A stretch of DNA of 64,000 bases from Mycolicibacterium fortuitum subsp. fortuitum. GTDB taxonomy: Bacteria > Actinomycetota > Actinomycetes > Mycobacteriales > Mycobacteriaceae. The notes beneath the pieces are model-generated. The model was given only the letters and a program-made list of their open reading frames with translations. It did not search any database and had not been told where the DNA came from. The stretch covers positions 2,790,001-2,854,000 of the forward strand of contig NZ_AP025518.1 in NCBI RefSeq assembly GCF_022179545.1, in the 5' to 3' direction. Of this stretch, positions 36,942 through 46,525 are shown one piece after another. The position numbers and the translations under genes were made by a program. Position 1 is the stretch's first letter, and each line of letters begins with the position of its first letter.

Positions 36942-37650
36942 TTCCGGTCACCAGGAAGTACACCCCGACCGCGCCTGCGATCACGGCGACCACGAGTCGA
37001 TGGTGAATTCCCATCCACTCGTAGATGCGCTCGACGGCGGAGCGGGTGGCTGACGGTGCCACCAGGAAACTGATCAGCGGGATGATCGCGGCGAGGAATC
37101 CGACCAGATTGAACACGACCATCGCGGCCATCTGTTCGGTCACCGCGGCGCCCGAGGTCAGCGCGGCTGCCATCGCGGCCAGGTAGTACGGGGTGGGAAA
37201 ACCGTTGATCAGGCCGAGCAGCCCGGCCGCCCACGGCGCCTCGCCACGCAAGGCGGTCTGCATCCCGCCCGGCAATTTCGACAGTCCCGGCGGTGCGTCC
37301 GCCTCCGGGTCTGCGACGGGCGCGGCCCTGCGGGTCCGCACCCGCATGACCAGGCGTTCGAGCACACCTGTGATCGACAGGGCACCGATCGCCAGCGCCG
37401 CGATCCCGATGCCGATCTCCAGGCCAGGGGGCATGGTCTGGCCGCCGTCGCCGGTCACGTTCTTGAACCCGAACACCACCGCGGCGCCCACCGCGACATT
37501 GGCGGTGAAGGCGAACAGGAAGAACGGCAGCAACAACCGCACCGGCCGGGACCGCGACAGCATGAAGGCAACGACCCCGATTCTGAGCGGGTCGACTGCC
37601 GCCACGACGGCCATCACCAGCACGGTGCTCCACATCGCCGGCGGCCACAT
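36928..37650 (-). CDS. GAP-family (LysE-superfamily) membrane protein
   Basis: 240 residues with about six membrane helices in the LysE-like 3+3 arrangement: AAVDPLRIGVVAFMLSRSRPVRLLLPFFLFAF in the first half, NGFPTPYYLAAMAAAL with the conserved Pro in the second, and a variable cytoplasmic loop (about 105-140) between. Mycobacterial GAP proteins are linked to surface glycopeptidolipid export, but single copies may have other substrates. The start is uncertain: ATG 37650 and ATG 37635 are both possible, and the frame is open to 37731. Divergent from the ATP-grasp gene. Confidence 0.78.
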   Translation of the reverse strand: MWPPAMWSTVLVMAVVAAVDPLRIGVVAFMLSRSRPVRLLLPFFLFAFTANVAVGAAVVFGFKNVTGDGGQTMPPGLEIGIGIAALAIGALSITGVLERLVMRVRTRRAAPVADPEADAPPGLSKLPGGMQTALRGEAPWAAGLLGLINGFPTPYYLAAMAAALTSGAAVTEQMAAMVVFNLVGFLAAIIPLISFLVAPSATRSAVERIYEWMGIHHRLVVAVIAGAVGVYFLVTGISHL

Positions 37651-37812
37651 CCCTTCAGTTCCGTTACCTCCGCTGAATTCAACCAGCGCCGCGCGAATCC
37701 GGCTCGATGCGGTCAGCGTGATCGTGCGCACGTCGGCCCACGGACACCAATTCGCTCGTGTCGGTGCGCCAGCAAGCCGCGATCAACGTCGGGTGCGTAC
37801 CGTTTCCCACTG

Positions 37813-40491
37813 ATGGTTCTTCGCGCGCACGGCTCACCGGAGTCCGCTCAGGCCGCCGGTGTCGCCCTGGACACCGACGGTGTGCTGGCGGCGTACCGCC
37901 GTTACGGCGCCCAACGTGCCTTGTTCGATGTCCGAGACGACGGCGTCGGCGCGGGTTACGACGAATTGCTCGATGCCTCGGGAAACGTCCGCCCCGCCTG
38001 GCGTGAGCTGGCCGCGGGCATCGGCGAACGCGGCCGGGACGGCCTGGACCGGCTCCGGACCATGGTGCGTGGCCTCGTCGACAACGACGGCATCACCTAC
38101 ATCCAGGTGGACCGTCACGGCGAGGTCGTCACCGACGACGACGGCACCGCGGTGTCGGGCCCCTGGCATCTCGACGCTCTGCCGCTGATGATCTCGGCTG
38201 CCGACTGGGACAGCCTGGAATCCGGTGTGGTGCAGCGGTCGCGGCTGCTCGATTCGGTGCTGACCGACTTCTACGGAGCCCGTCGGTCGATCACCAGCGG
38301 AGTGTTGCCCGCGGAATTGTTGTTCGCGCACCCCGGGTACCTGCGCGCTGCTCGGGGCATCGTCGTGCCGGGGCGTCACCAGTTGTTTCTCCACGGCTGC
38401 GATGTCAGCCGCGGCGATGACGGCAGCTACATGGTCAACGCCGATTGGACGCAGGCCCCGTCGGGCGCCGGCTACGCATTGGCCGACCGCCGCGTCATCG
38501 CCCATGCGGCACCCGACCTGTACGAGCGGGTGAGTCCGCGGCCCTGCTCGCCGTGGGCACAGGCGTTGCGGCTGGCGCTTCTCGACGCTGCTCCCGAGGC
38601 GGCCGAGGAGCCGATGGTCGTGGTGCTCAGTCCCGGGATTCACTCCGAGACCGCCTTCGATCAGGCATACCTGGCCAGTGTGCTCGGCTTTCCGCTGGTG
38701 GAGAGCGCCGATCTGGTGGTCCGCGACGGCATGGTGTGGATGCGGTCTCTGGGCACGCTCAAACGCGTCGACGTGGTGCTGCGCCGGGTTGATGCCGACT
38801 ACGCGGATCCTCTCGATCTGCGGCCAGATTCCCGGCTCGGCGTGGTCGGTCTGGTCGAGGCGTTGCGCCGTGGTTCGGTGACGGTGGTCAACACGCTGGG
38901 CAGCGGGGTTCTGGAGAGTCCGGGCCTGGCACGCTTCTTGCCGGAGCTGGCCGAGCTGTTGCTCGACGAGGCGCCCCAGCTGTCGACGGCTCCCATGTAC
39001 TGGGGCGGGATCGACATCGAGCGTTCCCATCTGCTCACCAAGCTGCCGTCGTTGCTGATCCGTCCGGTCAACGGCGGATCCACGATCGTGGGGCCGGCGC
39101 TCGCTGCGGCCGACCGCGCGGACCTGGCGGCGCGGATCGAAGCTCATCCAACGCAGTGGGTGGGGCAGGAGTTGCCCCAGTTCTCCACTGCGCCGACCAA
39201 CTACCGCTCCAGAGGATTGTCGGCAGGCGACGTCGGCATGCGGTTGTTCACCGTCGCCCAGCGCGGGGGATACGCACCGATGACCGGCGGGCTGGGTTAC
39301 GTGCTGGCCCCCGGAAACGCCGCCTATCGGATGAATACGCTTGCCGCCAAGGATGTCTGGGTGCAGACCCCGCAACGGGTCACGGCCGAGCGCATTCCGG
39401 CGGTCTCGGTCGAGCTGGTCGCTGCCGCCGCGATCCCGAGCCCGACCCGGGTGGTCAGCTCACCGCGGGTGCTCTCGGACCTGTTCTGGATGGGCCGCTA
39501 CGCCGAACGCGCTGAAGGCATGGCCCGGCTGCTGACCGCCACCAGGGAGCGCTACCACGAGTACCGCTACCGAGGGGATCTCGATGAAAGCCAGTGCGTT
39601 CCGATGTTGCTGGCCGCAGTCGGCTCGATCACCGGCACCGATACCGGTGACGTCGCCGATGCCCACGAGATGATCGCGATCGCTCCGACCACGTTGTGGG
39701 CGGTCACCGCTGACCGGCACCGCGCGGGATCGCTTGCCCAATCGGTGGAACGGCTGGGGCTGGCCGCGCGAGCGGTACGCGACCAGATGTCCAATGACAC
39801 CTGGATGGTGCTGGCCGGTGTCGAACGTGCGGTGCTGCGTCCATCGGCGGCCCCGCCGCAATCGCCCAACGTGGCAGAGGCGTATCTGGCCACCGCGCAC
39901 AGCCAGACCCTGGCCGGGATGTTGGCATTGTCCGGGGTGGCCGCGGAATCGATGGTGCAGGACATCGGCTGGACCATGATGGACCTCGGCAAGCGCATCG
40001 AACGGGCGCTGACTCTGACCGCGCTGCTGCGCGCCACGTTGACGACGATGCGTAGTGCCGCAGCCGAACGCGCTGTAACCGAGTCGGTCCTGGTGGTGTG
40101 CGAATCCTCGGTGATCTACCGACGGCGCAACCCAGGGCAGATCAGCATCGCCGCGGTCGCCGAACTGCTGCTGTTCGACGCCGAAAACCCGCGATCGCTG
40201 ATCTATCAGTTGGAGCGCATCCGAGCCGACCTCAAGCCGCTGCCCGGAGCATCGGGCTCGTCGCGTGCCGAGCGGCTGCTCGACGAACTGGTGACCCGCT
40301 TGCGCCGCCTCGATCCGGCCGATCTCGGACAGGTCGGCGAGGACGGGACCCGAGCCGAGCTGGCCGGTCTGCTCGACGGTGTGCATACCGGCCTGCGGGA
40401 CCTCTCAGCTGTCGTCACCGCCGCGCACCTGTCGCTGCCCGGCGGGATGCAGCCGTTGTGGGGGCCCGATGAACGGCGGGTGATGCCGTGA
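37813..40491 (+). CDS. Circularly permuted ATP-grasp / alpha-E fusion protein (Rv2567 homologue)
   Basis: 892-residue fusion. The N-terminal two-thirds is a circularly permuted ATP-grasp ligase (LLFAHPGYLRAARGI, then VVVLSPGIHSETAFDQAYLASVLGFPLVESADLVVRDG, KLPSLLIRPVNGG); the last third (from about 540) is the helical alpha-E domain (SDLFWMGRYAERAEGMARLL ... SVIYRRRNPGQISIAAVAELLLFDAENPRSL). In other bacteria these are often two genes. Together with a transglutaminase-like partner they are predicted to form a peptide or amide ligation system whose substrate is unknown. TACCGT at 37798-37803 is a likely -10, giving a short or absent leader before ATG 37813. Confidence 0.9.
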   Translation: MVLRAHGSPESAQAAGVALDTDGVLAAYRRYGAQRALFDVRDDGVGAGYDELLDASGNVRPAWRELAAGIGERGRDGLDRLRTMVRGLVDNDGITYIQVDRHGEVVTDDDGTAVSGPWHLDALPLMISAADWDSLESGVVQRSRLLDSVLTDFYGARRSITSGVLPAELLFAHPGYLRAARGIVVPGRHQLFLHGCDVSRGDDGSYMVNADWTQAPSGAGYALADRRVIAHAAPDLYERVSPRPCSPWAQALRLALLDAAPEAAEEPMVVVLSPGIHSETAFDQAYLASVLGFPLVESADLVVRDGMVWMRSLGTLKRVDVVLRRVDADYADPLDLRPDSRLGVVGLVEALRRGSVTVVNTLGSGVLESPGLARFLPELAELLLDEAPQLSTAPMYWGGIDIERSHLLTKLPSLLIRPVNGGSTIVGPALAAADRADLAARIEAHPTQWVGQELPQFSTAPTNYRSRGLSAGDVGMRLFTVAQRGGYAPMTGGLGYVLAPGNAAYRMNTLAAKDVWVQTPQRVTAERIPAVSVELVAAAAIPSPTRVVSSPRVLSDLFWMGRYAERAEGMARLLTATRERYHEYRYRGDLDESQCVPMLLAAVGSITGTDTGDVADAHEMIAIAPTTLWAVTADRHRAGSLAQSVERLGLAARAVRDQMSNDTWMVLAGVERAVLRPSAAPPQSPNVAEAYLATAHSQTLAGMLALSGVAAESMVQDIGWTMMDLGKRIERALTLTALLRATLTTMRSAAAERAVTESVLVVCESSVIYRRRNPGQISIAAVAELLLFDAENPRSLIYQLERIRADLKPLPGASGSSRAERLLDELVTRLRRLDPADLGQVGEDGTRAELAGLLDGVHTGLRDLSAVVTAAHLSLPGGMQPLWGPDERRVMP

Positions 40492-41414
40492 GCGAACCGA
40501 TCGTTGCGGCCACGCGCTGCTACGAGATCACCCACCGCACCGTCTATCGCTACTCCGACGATGTAACCAGCTCCTACGGCCGCGGGTTTCTCACACCGCG
40601 AGACCTGCCATGGCAACGCTGCCTGTCCCATGAGCTGGTGATCGACCCGGAGGCCGCTGACAGTTCCACCAGCCGCGACGCCTACGGGAACATCAGTTCG
40701 TATTTTCATGTCACCGAGCGCCACCGCACCCTGAGCATCACCAGCGCATCGGTGGTGGAGGTGGATCCTCCTGCCCCCGAACACTATTCGGGGGCCTCGG
40801 CCAGGGCGCCGTGGGAACTGGCCCGCCCGGTCGGCGGTGACGGCGCGCTGGCCGCCGAGTTCACTCTCGACCTCTCGCCGCCGGAGATCACCGACGCCGT
40901 GCGCGCCTACGCCGCGCCCAGTTTCGTGCCGGGTAGGCCGCTGATCGAGGTGCTCCGTGAACTGACGTCGAGGATCTACGCCGACTTCACCTACCGCTCG
41001 GGCTCGACGACGGTGTCCACCCAAGTGGCCGATGTACTCGCGGCGCGTGAGGGCGTGTGCCAGGACTTCGCCCGGCTGGCCATCGCCTGTCTGCGGGCCA
41101 ACGGCCTGGCGGCCAGCTACGTGTCGGGATACCTGGCGACCGACCCGCCGCCCGGTAAGGAACGCATGATCGGGGTGGACGCCACCCATGCCTGGGCATC
41201 GGTGTGGACACCGCAGAATGTGTGGCTGGGAATGGACCCCACCAACGACCAGATGGTCGACGAGCGCTACATCGTGGCCGGATTCGGTCGCGACTACGCC
41301 GACATACCCCCATTGCGCGGCATCATCTACACGGATTCCCTCAGCAGCGTGATCGAGGTGTCGGTGGACGTGGCGCCGTGCCCTCCCGATCGGGGACCCT
41401 TGTTGCATGCGTGA
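40488..41414 (+). CDS. Transglutaminase-like cysteine protease-fold protein (Rv2569c homologue)
   Basis: 308 residues. N-terminal bacterial transglutaminase-associated beta domain (YEITHRTVYRYSDDVTSSYGRGFLTPRDLPWQ), then the catalytic core with Cys in REGVCQDFARLAIACLRANGLAASYVSGYL, His in DATHAWASVW and Asp in MDPTND. Members usually hydrolyse or form amide bonds. GTG 40488 overlaps the ATP-grasp stop by 4 nt, and the end overlaps the next gene by 8 nt, so all three products are made together. Confidence 0.9.
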   Translation: MSEPIVAATRCYEITHRTVYRYSDDVTSSYGRGFLTPRDLPWQRCLSHELVIDPEAADSSTSRDAYGNISSYFHVTERHRTLSITSASVVEVDPPAPEHYSGASARAPWELARPVGGDGALAAEFTLDLSPPEITDAVRAYAAPSFVPGRPLIEVLRELTSRIYADFTYRSGSTTVSTQVADVLAAREGVCQDFARLAIACLRANGLAASYVSGYLATDPPPGKERMIGVDATHAWASVWTPQNVWLGMDPTNDQMVDERYIVAGFGRDYADIPPLRGIIYTDSLSSVIEVSVDVAPCPPDRGPLLHA

Positions 41415-42432
41415 TTTCAACTGCCCGAACTGCGGTCAGCGCCTGGCGTTCGAGAACTCCCTGTGCCTGTCGTGCCGCAGCGCGCTGGGCTTCTCGCTCG
41501 CCGACATGGCATTGCTGGTGATCACCGACACCGACCTGGGCGGACACGCCGGCGCCGTCGACGAGAAGCAATACCGGTTGTGCGCGAATCTTCATCTGGC
41601 CGAATGTAATTGGCTGGTACGCATCGGCGATGACCCGTTGTGCGCGTCGTGCCGGCTCACCAGGACCCGACCCGCCGATACCGACACCGCCGCATTGGCC
41701 TCGTTCGCGGAGGCCGAGCAGGCCAAACGCCGGCTGATCGCCGAACTTCACGAACTGAAGCTGCCGATCGTCGGCCGCGACGAGGACCCTCGCTTCGGGC
41801 TGGCGTTCGACCTGCTCTCCAGTGAATTCGAAAAGGTCTACACCGGTCATCACAACGGCGTCATCACCCTGGACCTGGCCGAGGGAGACGACGTGCATCG
41901 CGAGCAGTTACGGATCGCGATGGACGAGCCGTACCGAACGCTGCTCGGCCATTTCCGCCACGAGATCGGGCACTACTACTTCTACCGCCTCGTCGCGCCT
42001 TCGCCGGACTACTCTGCTCGGTTTTCGGAGCTGTTCGGTGATCCGGACGCCGACTACCAGCAGGCATTGGACCGGCACTACGAAGATGGGCCGCCGTCGG
42101 GTTGGGAAGACGACTTCGTGTCCTCCTACGCCACCATGCACCCTGCCGAGGACTGGGCCGAGACCTTCGCCCACTACCTGCACATCCGCGACACCCTCGA
42201 CACCGCAGCGGCTTTCGGATTCGCTCCGGCCGGAGGCTCGTTCGGCCGGCGTCTGCTGGGGCCCGCCGGGTTCGACACCATCATCGAGATGTGGCTGCCC
42301 CTGGCGTGGTCGCTGAACATGGTGAACCGGTCGATGGGCCATGCCGACCTGTACCCGTTCGTGTTGGCTCCGGCGGTCCTGGAGAAGATGCGGTTCGTTC
42401 ACATCGTCGTCGACGAGGTCACCGCCGGCTGA
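41407..42432 (+). CDS. Putative zinc-binding metallopeptidase with N-terminal zinc ribbon (Rv2568c homologue)
   Basis: 341 residues. A zinc ribbon opens the protein (CPNCGQRLAFENSLCLSC, four Cys). The core holds the metallopeptidase motif FRHEIGHYYFYRLV (HExGH type) and the downstream EDWAETFAHYLHIRDTLDTA, whose Glu could be the third metal ligand. No signal peptide: cytoplasmic. The family is uncharacterised. Its place behind ATP-grasp/alpha-E and transglutaminase genes suggests that the operon both makes and cuts an amide-linked product. Confidence 0.85.
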   Translation: MRDFNCPNCGQRLAFENSLCLSCRSALGFSLADMALLVITDTDLGGHAGAVDEKQYRLCANLHLAECNWLVRIGDDPLCASCRLTRTRPADTDTAALASFAEAEQAKRRLIAELHELKLPIVGRDEDPRFGLAFDLLSSEFEKVYTGHHNGVITLDLAEGDDVHREQLRIAMDEPYRTLLGHFRHEIGHYYFYRLVAPSPDYSARFSELFGDPDADYQQALDRHYEDGPPSGWEDDFVSSYATMHPAEDWAETFAHYLHIRDTLDTAAAFGFAPAGGSFGRRLLGPAGFDTIIEMWLPLAWSLNMVNRSMGHADLYPFVLAPAVLEKMRFVHIVVDEVTAG

Positions 42433-42562
42433 GTTCGCCCGCGATCGCGCTGAACATCACGTCTGCCGCGGCAGGGGGCGCATCGATCAGTCGGTGATCC
42501 GTGCGAGTTAACAGCACGGTCACGATGGTATGTCGCGACGCCGCGTTTCCAGCAGGCGTTCT

Positions 42563-42568
42563 TAGGAT
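42563..42568 (+). promoter_or_regulatory. -10 element of the DUF3097 gene (leaderless)
   Basis: TAGGAT ends 6 nt before GTG 42575. The 142-nt gap between the zinc peptidase gene and this gene holds no other structure I can name. Confidence 0.5.
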
Positions 42569-42574
42569 CGCCGC

Positions 42575-43408
42575 GTGACTGATCGCTACGGTTCCGACAT
42601 CCTGTCCCGAAACCCGCATACCCCGAAGCTGACTCGCTCCAAGGAGCAGCCCGCGGAAAAGGGTCTGGTGGTCGAGGACGCGCAGAGCGGGTATGTGGGC
42701 GCCGTGGTGCGGATCGAGGGCGGCCGCGTCGAACTCGAGGACCGCCGGGGCAAGGTGCGGGCCTTCCCGATGGGGCCGGGCTTCCTGATCGACGGCAAGC
42801 CCGTGAGCCTCGTGGTGCCCAAGCGGACCACCGGGCCGGCACGGACGGCGTCGGGCTCGGTTGCCGTACCGAACGCCAAGGCCCGGGTCGCGCTTGCCAG
42901 CCGGATCTACGTGGAAGGTCGCCACGACGCCGAGCTGGTCGAGCAGGTGTGGGGAGCCGATCTGCGGATCGAAGGCGTGGTCGTCGAATACCTGGGCGGA
43001 GTCGACGACCTGGCCGGCATCGTGGCCGAGTTCGCACCCGGCCCGGGACGTCGCTTGGGTGTGCTGGTCGATCATCTGGTCACGGGCTCGAAGGAGGCAC
43101 GCATCGCCGAGGCGGTACGGCGGGGCCCCGGCGGGGAGCACACGCTGGTGGTAGGGCATCCGTTCGTCGACATCTGGCAGGCCGTCAAACCGGCCCGGCT
43201 CGGGATGAAGGCGTGGCCGACGATTCCGCGCAGTATCGAGTGGAAGCACGGCATCTGCGATGCGCTGGGCTGGCCGCACCAGGACCAGGCCGACATCGCC
43301 CGGGCCTGGCAGCGGATCCGGGGGCGCGTGCGGGACTGGAACGATCTGGAGCCCGCGCTGATCGGCGGGGTGGAGGAACTCATCGATTTCGTGACCGCGC
43401 CGGCGTAG
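42575..43408 (+). CDS. DUF3097-family protein
   Basis: 277 residues, an actinobacterial family of unknown function. After an N-terminal SH3-like beta segment (GYVGAVVRIEGGRVELEDRRGKVRAFPMGPGFLIDG), the middle reads ASRIYVEGRHDAELVEQVWGADLRIEGVVVEYLGGVDDL ... RLGVLVDHLVTGSKEARIAEAV. This follows the order of a TOPRIM domain (an EG..D motif, then a strand ending in Asp), but the usual DxD is DHL here. A nucleic-acid or phosphotransfer role is speculation. The C-terminal part (WKHGICDALGW ... VEELIDFVTAPA) is family-specific. It precedes rarA by 30 nt. Confidence 0.85.
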   Translation: MTDRYGSDILSRNPHTPKLTRSKEQPAEKGLVVEDAQSGYVGAVVRIEGGRVELEDRRGKVRAFPMGPGFLIDGKPVSLVVPKRTTGPARTASGSVAVPNAKARVALASRIYVEGRHDAELVEQVWGADLRIEGVVVEYLGGVDDLAGIVAEFAPGPGRRLGVLVDHLVTGSKEARIAEAVRRGPGGEHTLVVGHPFVDIWQAVKPARLGMKAWPTIPRSIEWKHGICDALGWPHQDQADIARAWQRIRGRVRDWNDLEPALIGGVEELIDFVTAPA

Positions 43409-43438
43409 TCCGTCGTGTCGGCGTGGTAAGCAGAAGAC

Positions 43439-44818
43439 GTGTCCGACAGTTTGTTCGACGTGCCCGGTGAGCCCGCATCCGCGGGGCCCGGTGCACCGGC
43501 GCCCGCTTCGGGGTTGGTCGGCTCCTCGCGCGAGCGCTCGTCGGCGCCGCTGGCGGTGCGGATGCGCCCGGCCGGCCTCGACGAGGTCGTCGGTCAGACC
43601 CACCTGCTGCAGGCCGGCTCCCCACTGCGTCGCCTGGTGGAGGGGTCCGGTGCCGCATCGGTCATCCTCTACGGCCCGCCCGGCACCGGGAAGACCACCC
43701 TGGCCTCGCTGATCTCCCAGGCCACCGGACGCAGGTTCGAGGCACTCTCCGCGCTGAGCGCCGGCGTCAAGGAAGTCCGCGCCGTGATCGACACGGCGCG
43801 CCGGGCCGCGGTCCACGGCCAACAGACCGTTCTGTTCATCGACGAGGTGCACCGCTTCTCCAAGACACAGCAAGACGCGCTGTTGGCGGCGGTGGAGAAC
43901 CGGGTCGTACTGCTGGTGGCGGCCACCACGGAGAACCCGTCGTTCTCGGTGGTGGCCCCGCTGCTCTCACGCTCGCTGATCCTGCAGTTGCAGCCGCTGA
44001 GCGCCGACGACATCGGGACCGTGGTGCGCCGCGCACTGGCAGATCCACGAGGCCTCGGCGGCGCGGTCGGGGCCGACGAGGAGGCCATCGACCTCCTGGT
44101 GCGCCTGTCTTCGGGTGACGCGCGCCGCGCGTTGACCGCACTGGAGGTGGCGGCCGAGACAGCCGGCGGCCCCGGGGGCACCATCACGGTCGAGGTCATC
44201 GAGCAGTCGTTGGACAAGGCCGCGGTGCGCTATGACCGCGACGGCGACCAGCACTACGACGTGATCAGCGCCTTCATCAAGTCCGTGCGCGGATCCGATG
44301 TCGACGCGGCGCTGCACTACCTGGCCCGGATGCTGGTGGCGGGGGAGGACCCGCGCTTCGTGGCCCGCCGGTTGATGATCCTGGCCAGTGAAGACATCGG
44401 GATGGCCGATCCGACGGCGCTGCAGACCGCGGTCGCTGCGGCCCAGACCGTGCAGCTGATCGGTATGCCCGAGGCGCAATTGACGTTGGCTCACGCGACA
44501 GTGCACCTGGCCACGGCGCCCAAGTCCAATGCGGTGACCACGGCGTTGGGCGCGGCGATGAGCGACATCCGGGCCGGCAAGGCCGGGTTGGTGCCACCGC
44601 ATCTGCGTGACGGCCACTATTCGGGGGCCCAGAAACTCGGCAACGCGGTGGGCTACAAGTATGCCCATGATCATCCCGACGGCGTTGTGCCACAACAGTA
44701 TCCGCCTGACGAACTGGTCGGGACGGACTATTATCAACCCACGGGACGCGGTTTCGAACGTGAGCTGGTCTCCCGAGTCGACAAGCTGCGCGCCATCATT
44801 CGCCGCGCACGGCGCTGA
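43439..44818 (+). CDS. rarA: Replication-associated recombination protein RarA (AAA ATPase)
   Basis: 459-residue MgsA/WRNIP1-type ATPase acting at stalled replication forks, homologue of Rv2559c. Walker [16 protein letters not shown] (about residue 80), Walker [20 protein letters not shown], sensor 1 ATTENPSF, arginine-finger region SRSLILQL, and the C-terminal tetramerisation domain starting near [15 protein letters not shown]. The first 35 residues are Pro/Ala-rich. GTG 43439 gives [11 protein letters not shown] perfect 21-bp terminator follows. Confidence 0.93.
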   Translation: MSDSLFDVPGEPASAGPGAPAPASGLVGSSRERSSAPLAVRMRPAGLDEVVGQTHLLQAGSPLRRLVEGSGAASVILYGPPGTGKTTLASLISQATGRRFEALSALSAGVKEVRAVIDTARRAAVHGQQTVLFIDEVHRFSKTQQDALLAAVENRVVLLVAATTENPSFSVVAPLLSRSLILQLQPLSADDIGTVVRRALADPRGLGGAVGADEEAIDLLVRLSSGDARRALTALEVAAETAGGPGGTITVEVIEQSLDKAAVRYDRDGDQHYDVISAFIKSVRGSDVDAALHYLARMLVAGEDPRFVARRLMILASEDIGMADPTALQTAVAAAQTVQLIGMPEAQLTLAHATVHLATAPKSNAVTTALGAAMSDIRAGKAGLVPPHLRDGHYSGAQKLGNAVGYKYAHDHPDGVVPQQYPPDELVGTDYYQPTGRGFERELVSRVDKLRAIIRRARR

Positions 44819-44827
44819 CGGGCAACG

Positions 44828-44871
44828 AAAGCCACGGTCCCGGTTGAACATTCAACCGGGACCGTGGCTTT
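44828..44871. terminator. Strong bidirectional hairpin terminator between rarA and the GlsB-like gene
   Basis: A perfect 21-bp stem (44828-44848 with 44851-44871) that starts with AAA and ends with a T-run, so it can act as a Rho-independent terminator for both convergent genes. It starts 10 nt after the rarA stop. It is the clearest intrinsic terminator of the window. Confidence 0.9.
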
Positions 44872-44881
44872 TCGTCAGTTG

Positions 44882-45190
44882 TCAGCGCATCAGGCCGGAC
44901 CGGCGGGTGCCGAAAAGGCCGGTCCTACCGCGTCCCATGAATGCGGACACCACGGCCACCCCGATGGCGGCGACGATGACCTGGACGAGCAGTTCGAGCC
45001 AGTCGATGCCGCTGGTCATCGTCGGGATGCCGAGCGCACGGGCGATCGCGCTACCGATGAACGCCGACACGATGCCGACCAGGATCGTCACCAGAACCCC
45101 GATGGGTTGTCTGCCGGGGACGATCAGTCGGCCGATCAGGCCGACGACAATGCCGATCAAGATCGCGCTGATGATGCCGGTGATGGTCAT
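44882..45190 (-). CDS. GlsB/YeaQ/YmgE-type small membrane protein
   Basis: 102 residues with three membrane helices: TGIISAILIGIVVGLIGRLIVPG, IGVLVTILVGIVSAFIGSAIARALG and LLVQVIVAAIGVAVVSAFMG, then a basic Arg-rich tail. This is the transglycosylase-associated/general-stress small membrane family, of unknown mechanism. ATG 45190 is preceded by GGAGG at 6 nt, which decides it against the longer frame starting at 45241. Confidence 0.9.
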   Translation of the reverse strand: MTITGIISAILIGIVVGLIGRLIVPGRQPIGVLVTILVGIVSAFIGSAIARALGIPTMTSGIDWLELLVQVIVAAIGVAVVSAFMGRGRTGLFGTRRSGLMR

Positions 45191-45279
45191 TTTTCCTCCA
45201 GAGCTGTATTGGGCTGGAGGGGAGATACCCCCGGCATTCACGGCCCAAACGGTGCCGTCAATTCTGGACCCGTTCTCCG

Positions 45280-45900
45280 TCAGGCCATCTCGGGAACCCG
45301 CAGGTGGGCCAGCGCGAGTTCGAATTCGCCGACGTCGATCTGATCGGCGCTCAGATCGCGTAACCGCGCAGTGCGCAACGCCCTGGCCTGATCGCGGTTG
45401 TGGTCCATCGCGTCGGCGCTGTCGAAGGTGGCCGAGGAGACGGCGCGCCCCGACCCACGGTCCAGCATGAGGCTGGCGCTACAGAACCCCTCGAGGTCCT
45501 CCATCGCGGGCAACACCGCACTCCGGTAGAAATCCACCGCCCGGTCGAACAGTTCGGGACGGGTGCGCAGCCAGGTCGCTCGCACGCACGCGCCGGGTGC
45601 GGAGTACTGCTCGCGGTGGACCACAGCGATCTCCCATTCGTCGACAGTGGCGGTGCCGGCGAAGGTCTCGACCACGCGATGGCGCATCGGTGCCACCGCG
45701 GCGGCGCTGGCATGCATCGCGTCTTCGGTCCGCCAGGCCGTCGTCAGAACACACCGGCCAGATTCGCGGTCGACCATCAGGGACAGGCCGACGCAGCCGT
45801 CCACGTCGTCGAGGGCCGGCATGACCTCGTCGCGCACATGGGCGATGCCGGCGTCGATGGCCTGGGTGCGCGCCGCGATCGTGGTTGAACGTGCGAACAC
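45280..45900 (-). CDS. Two-repeat antibiotic-monooxygenase-like (dimeric alpha/beta barrel) protein, Rv2557/Rv2558 homologue
   Basis: 206 residues made of two similar halves: each contains a strand-turn [20 protein letters not shown] or [22 protein letters not shown], then a DAMxxN/A helix and a [12 protein letters not shown] or [12 protein letters not shown] strand. The internal repeat suggests a fused dimeric alpha/beta-barrel protein. M. tuberculosis has two neighbouring paralogues (Rv2557, Rv2558); one is seen here. Start GTG 45900 ([13 protein letters not shown]) follows AAGGGGTGG; the open frame reaches 46524 but crosses the divergent YjbQ gene. Confidence 0.78.
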   Translation of the reverse strand: MFARSTTIAARTQAIDAGIAHVRDEVMPALDDVDGCVGLSLMVDRESGRCVLTTAWRTEDAMHASAAAVAPMRHRVVETFAGTATVDEWEIAVVHREQYSAPGACVRATWLRTRPELFDRAVDFYRSAVLPAMEDLEGFCSASLMLDRGSGRAVSSATFDSADAMDHNRDQARALRTARLRDLSADQIDVGEFELALAHLRVPEMA

Positions 45901-46005
45901 GATCCACCCCTTCCTGCCAGGGCGGCGCCCCGGTGGCGCCACCGGTTCCACCCCCACCTTCCTCCGGTGTGTCGTAGGTCGCAATGGCCTGGATGCGGTG
46001 CCTCG

Positions 46006-46011
46006 TAGGCT
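46006..46011 (+). promoter_or_regulatory. -10 element of the YjbQ-family gene (leaderless)
   Basis: TAGGCT ends 6 nt before ATG 46018, with no ribosome site between. Confidence 0.5.
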
Positions 46012-46017
46012 GGGTTG

Positions 46018-46419
46018 ATGGACACCGACGTGATCGACGTGGACACCTCGCGGCGGCGCATCGTCGACCTCACCGACGCGGTGCGGCGGTTCTGCGGCAC
46101 CCACCGCGACGGTCTCTGCAATGTCTTCGTTCCGCACGCGACCGCGGGAGTGGCCATCATCGAGACCGGTGCCGGTTCCGACGACGACCTGCTCGATACC
46201 CTGGAACGGTTGTTGCCGCGCGATGACCGCTACCGGCACAGCCACGGCTCGTTCGGCCACGGTGCGGATCACGTGTTGCCTGCGCTGGTGTCGCCGTCGG
46301 TGACAGTGCCGGTTCAGGCGGGCCGCCCGCTGCTGGGGACCTGGCAGAGCGTGGTGCTGGTCGATCTGAACCGCGACAACCCGCAACGCAACGTGCGGTT
46401 GAGCTTCCTGGGGGCGTGA
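46018..46419 (+). CDS. YjbQ/UPF0047-family protein (Rv2556c homologue)
   Basis: 133-residue protein of the YjbQ family, whose members have weak thiamine-phosphate synthase activity; the physiological role is unsettled. Conserved features: [56 protein letters not shown], with the likely metal-binding His in PHAT and HGADH. ATG 46018 is preferred over the adjacent TTG. Stands 107 nt before alaS on the same strand. Confidence 0.9.
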   Translation: MDTDVIDVDTSRRRIVDLTDAVRRFCGTHRDGLCNVFVPHATAGVAIIETGAGSDDDLLDTLERLLPRDDRYRHSHGSFGHGADHVLPALVSPSVTVPVQAGRPLLGTWQSVVLVDLNRDNPQRNVRLSFLGA

Positions 46420-46525
46420 CGCTCGTCGCCTTTTCGGGGCGAACGCGCAGAACGGTAATGTAAAGCGGTCGAACTGGTGGTTGCCTGCAACCCCAGCCAC
46501 CCACGAACACGAGGACACGAGCAAC

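Noticed and set aside
42419..43873. 484-codon minus-strand open frame antisense to DUF3097 and rarA
   Set aside because: No domain or promoter, and the + strand genes are well-supported family members.
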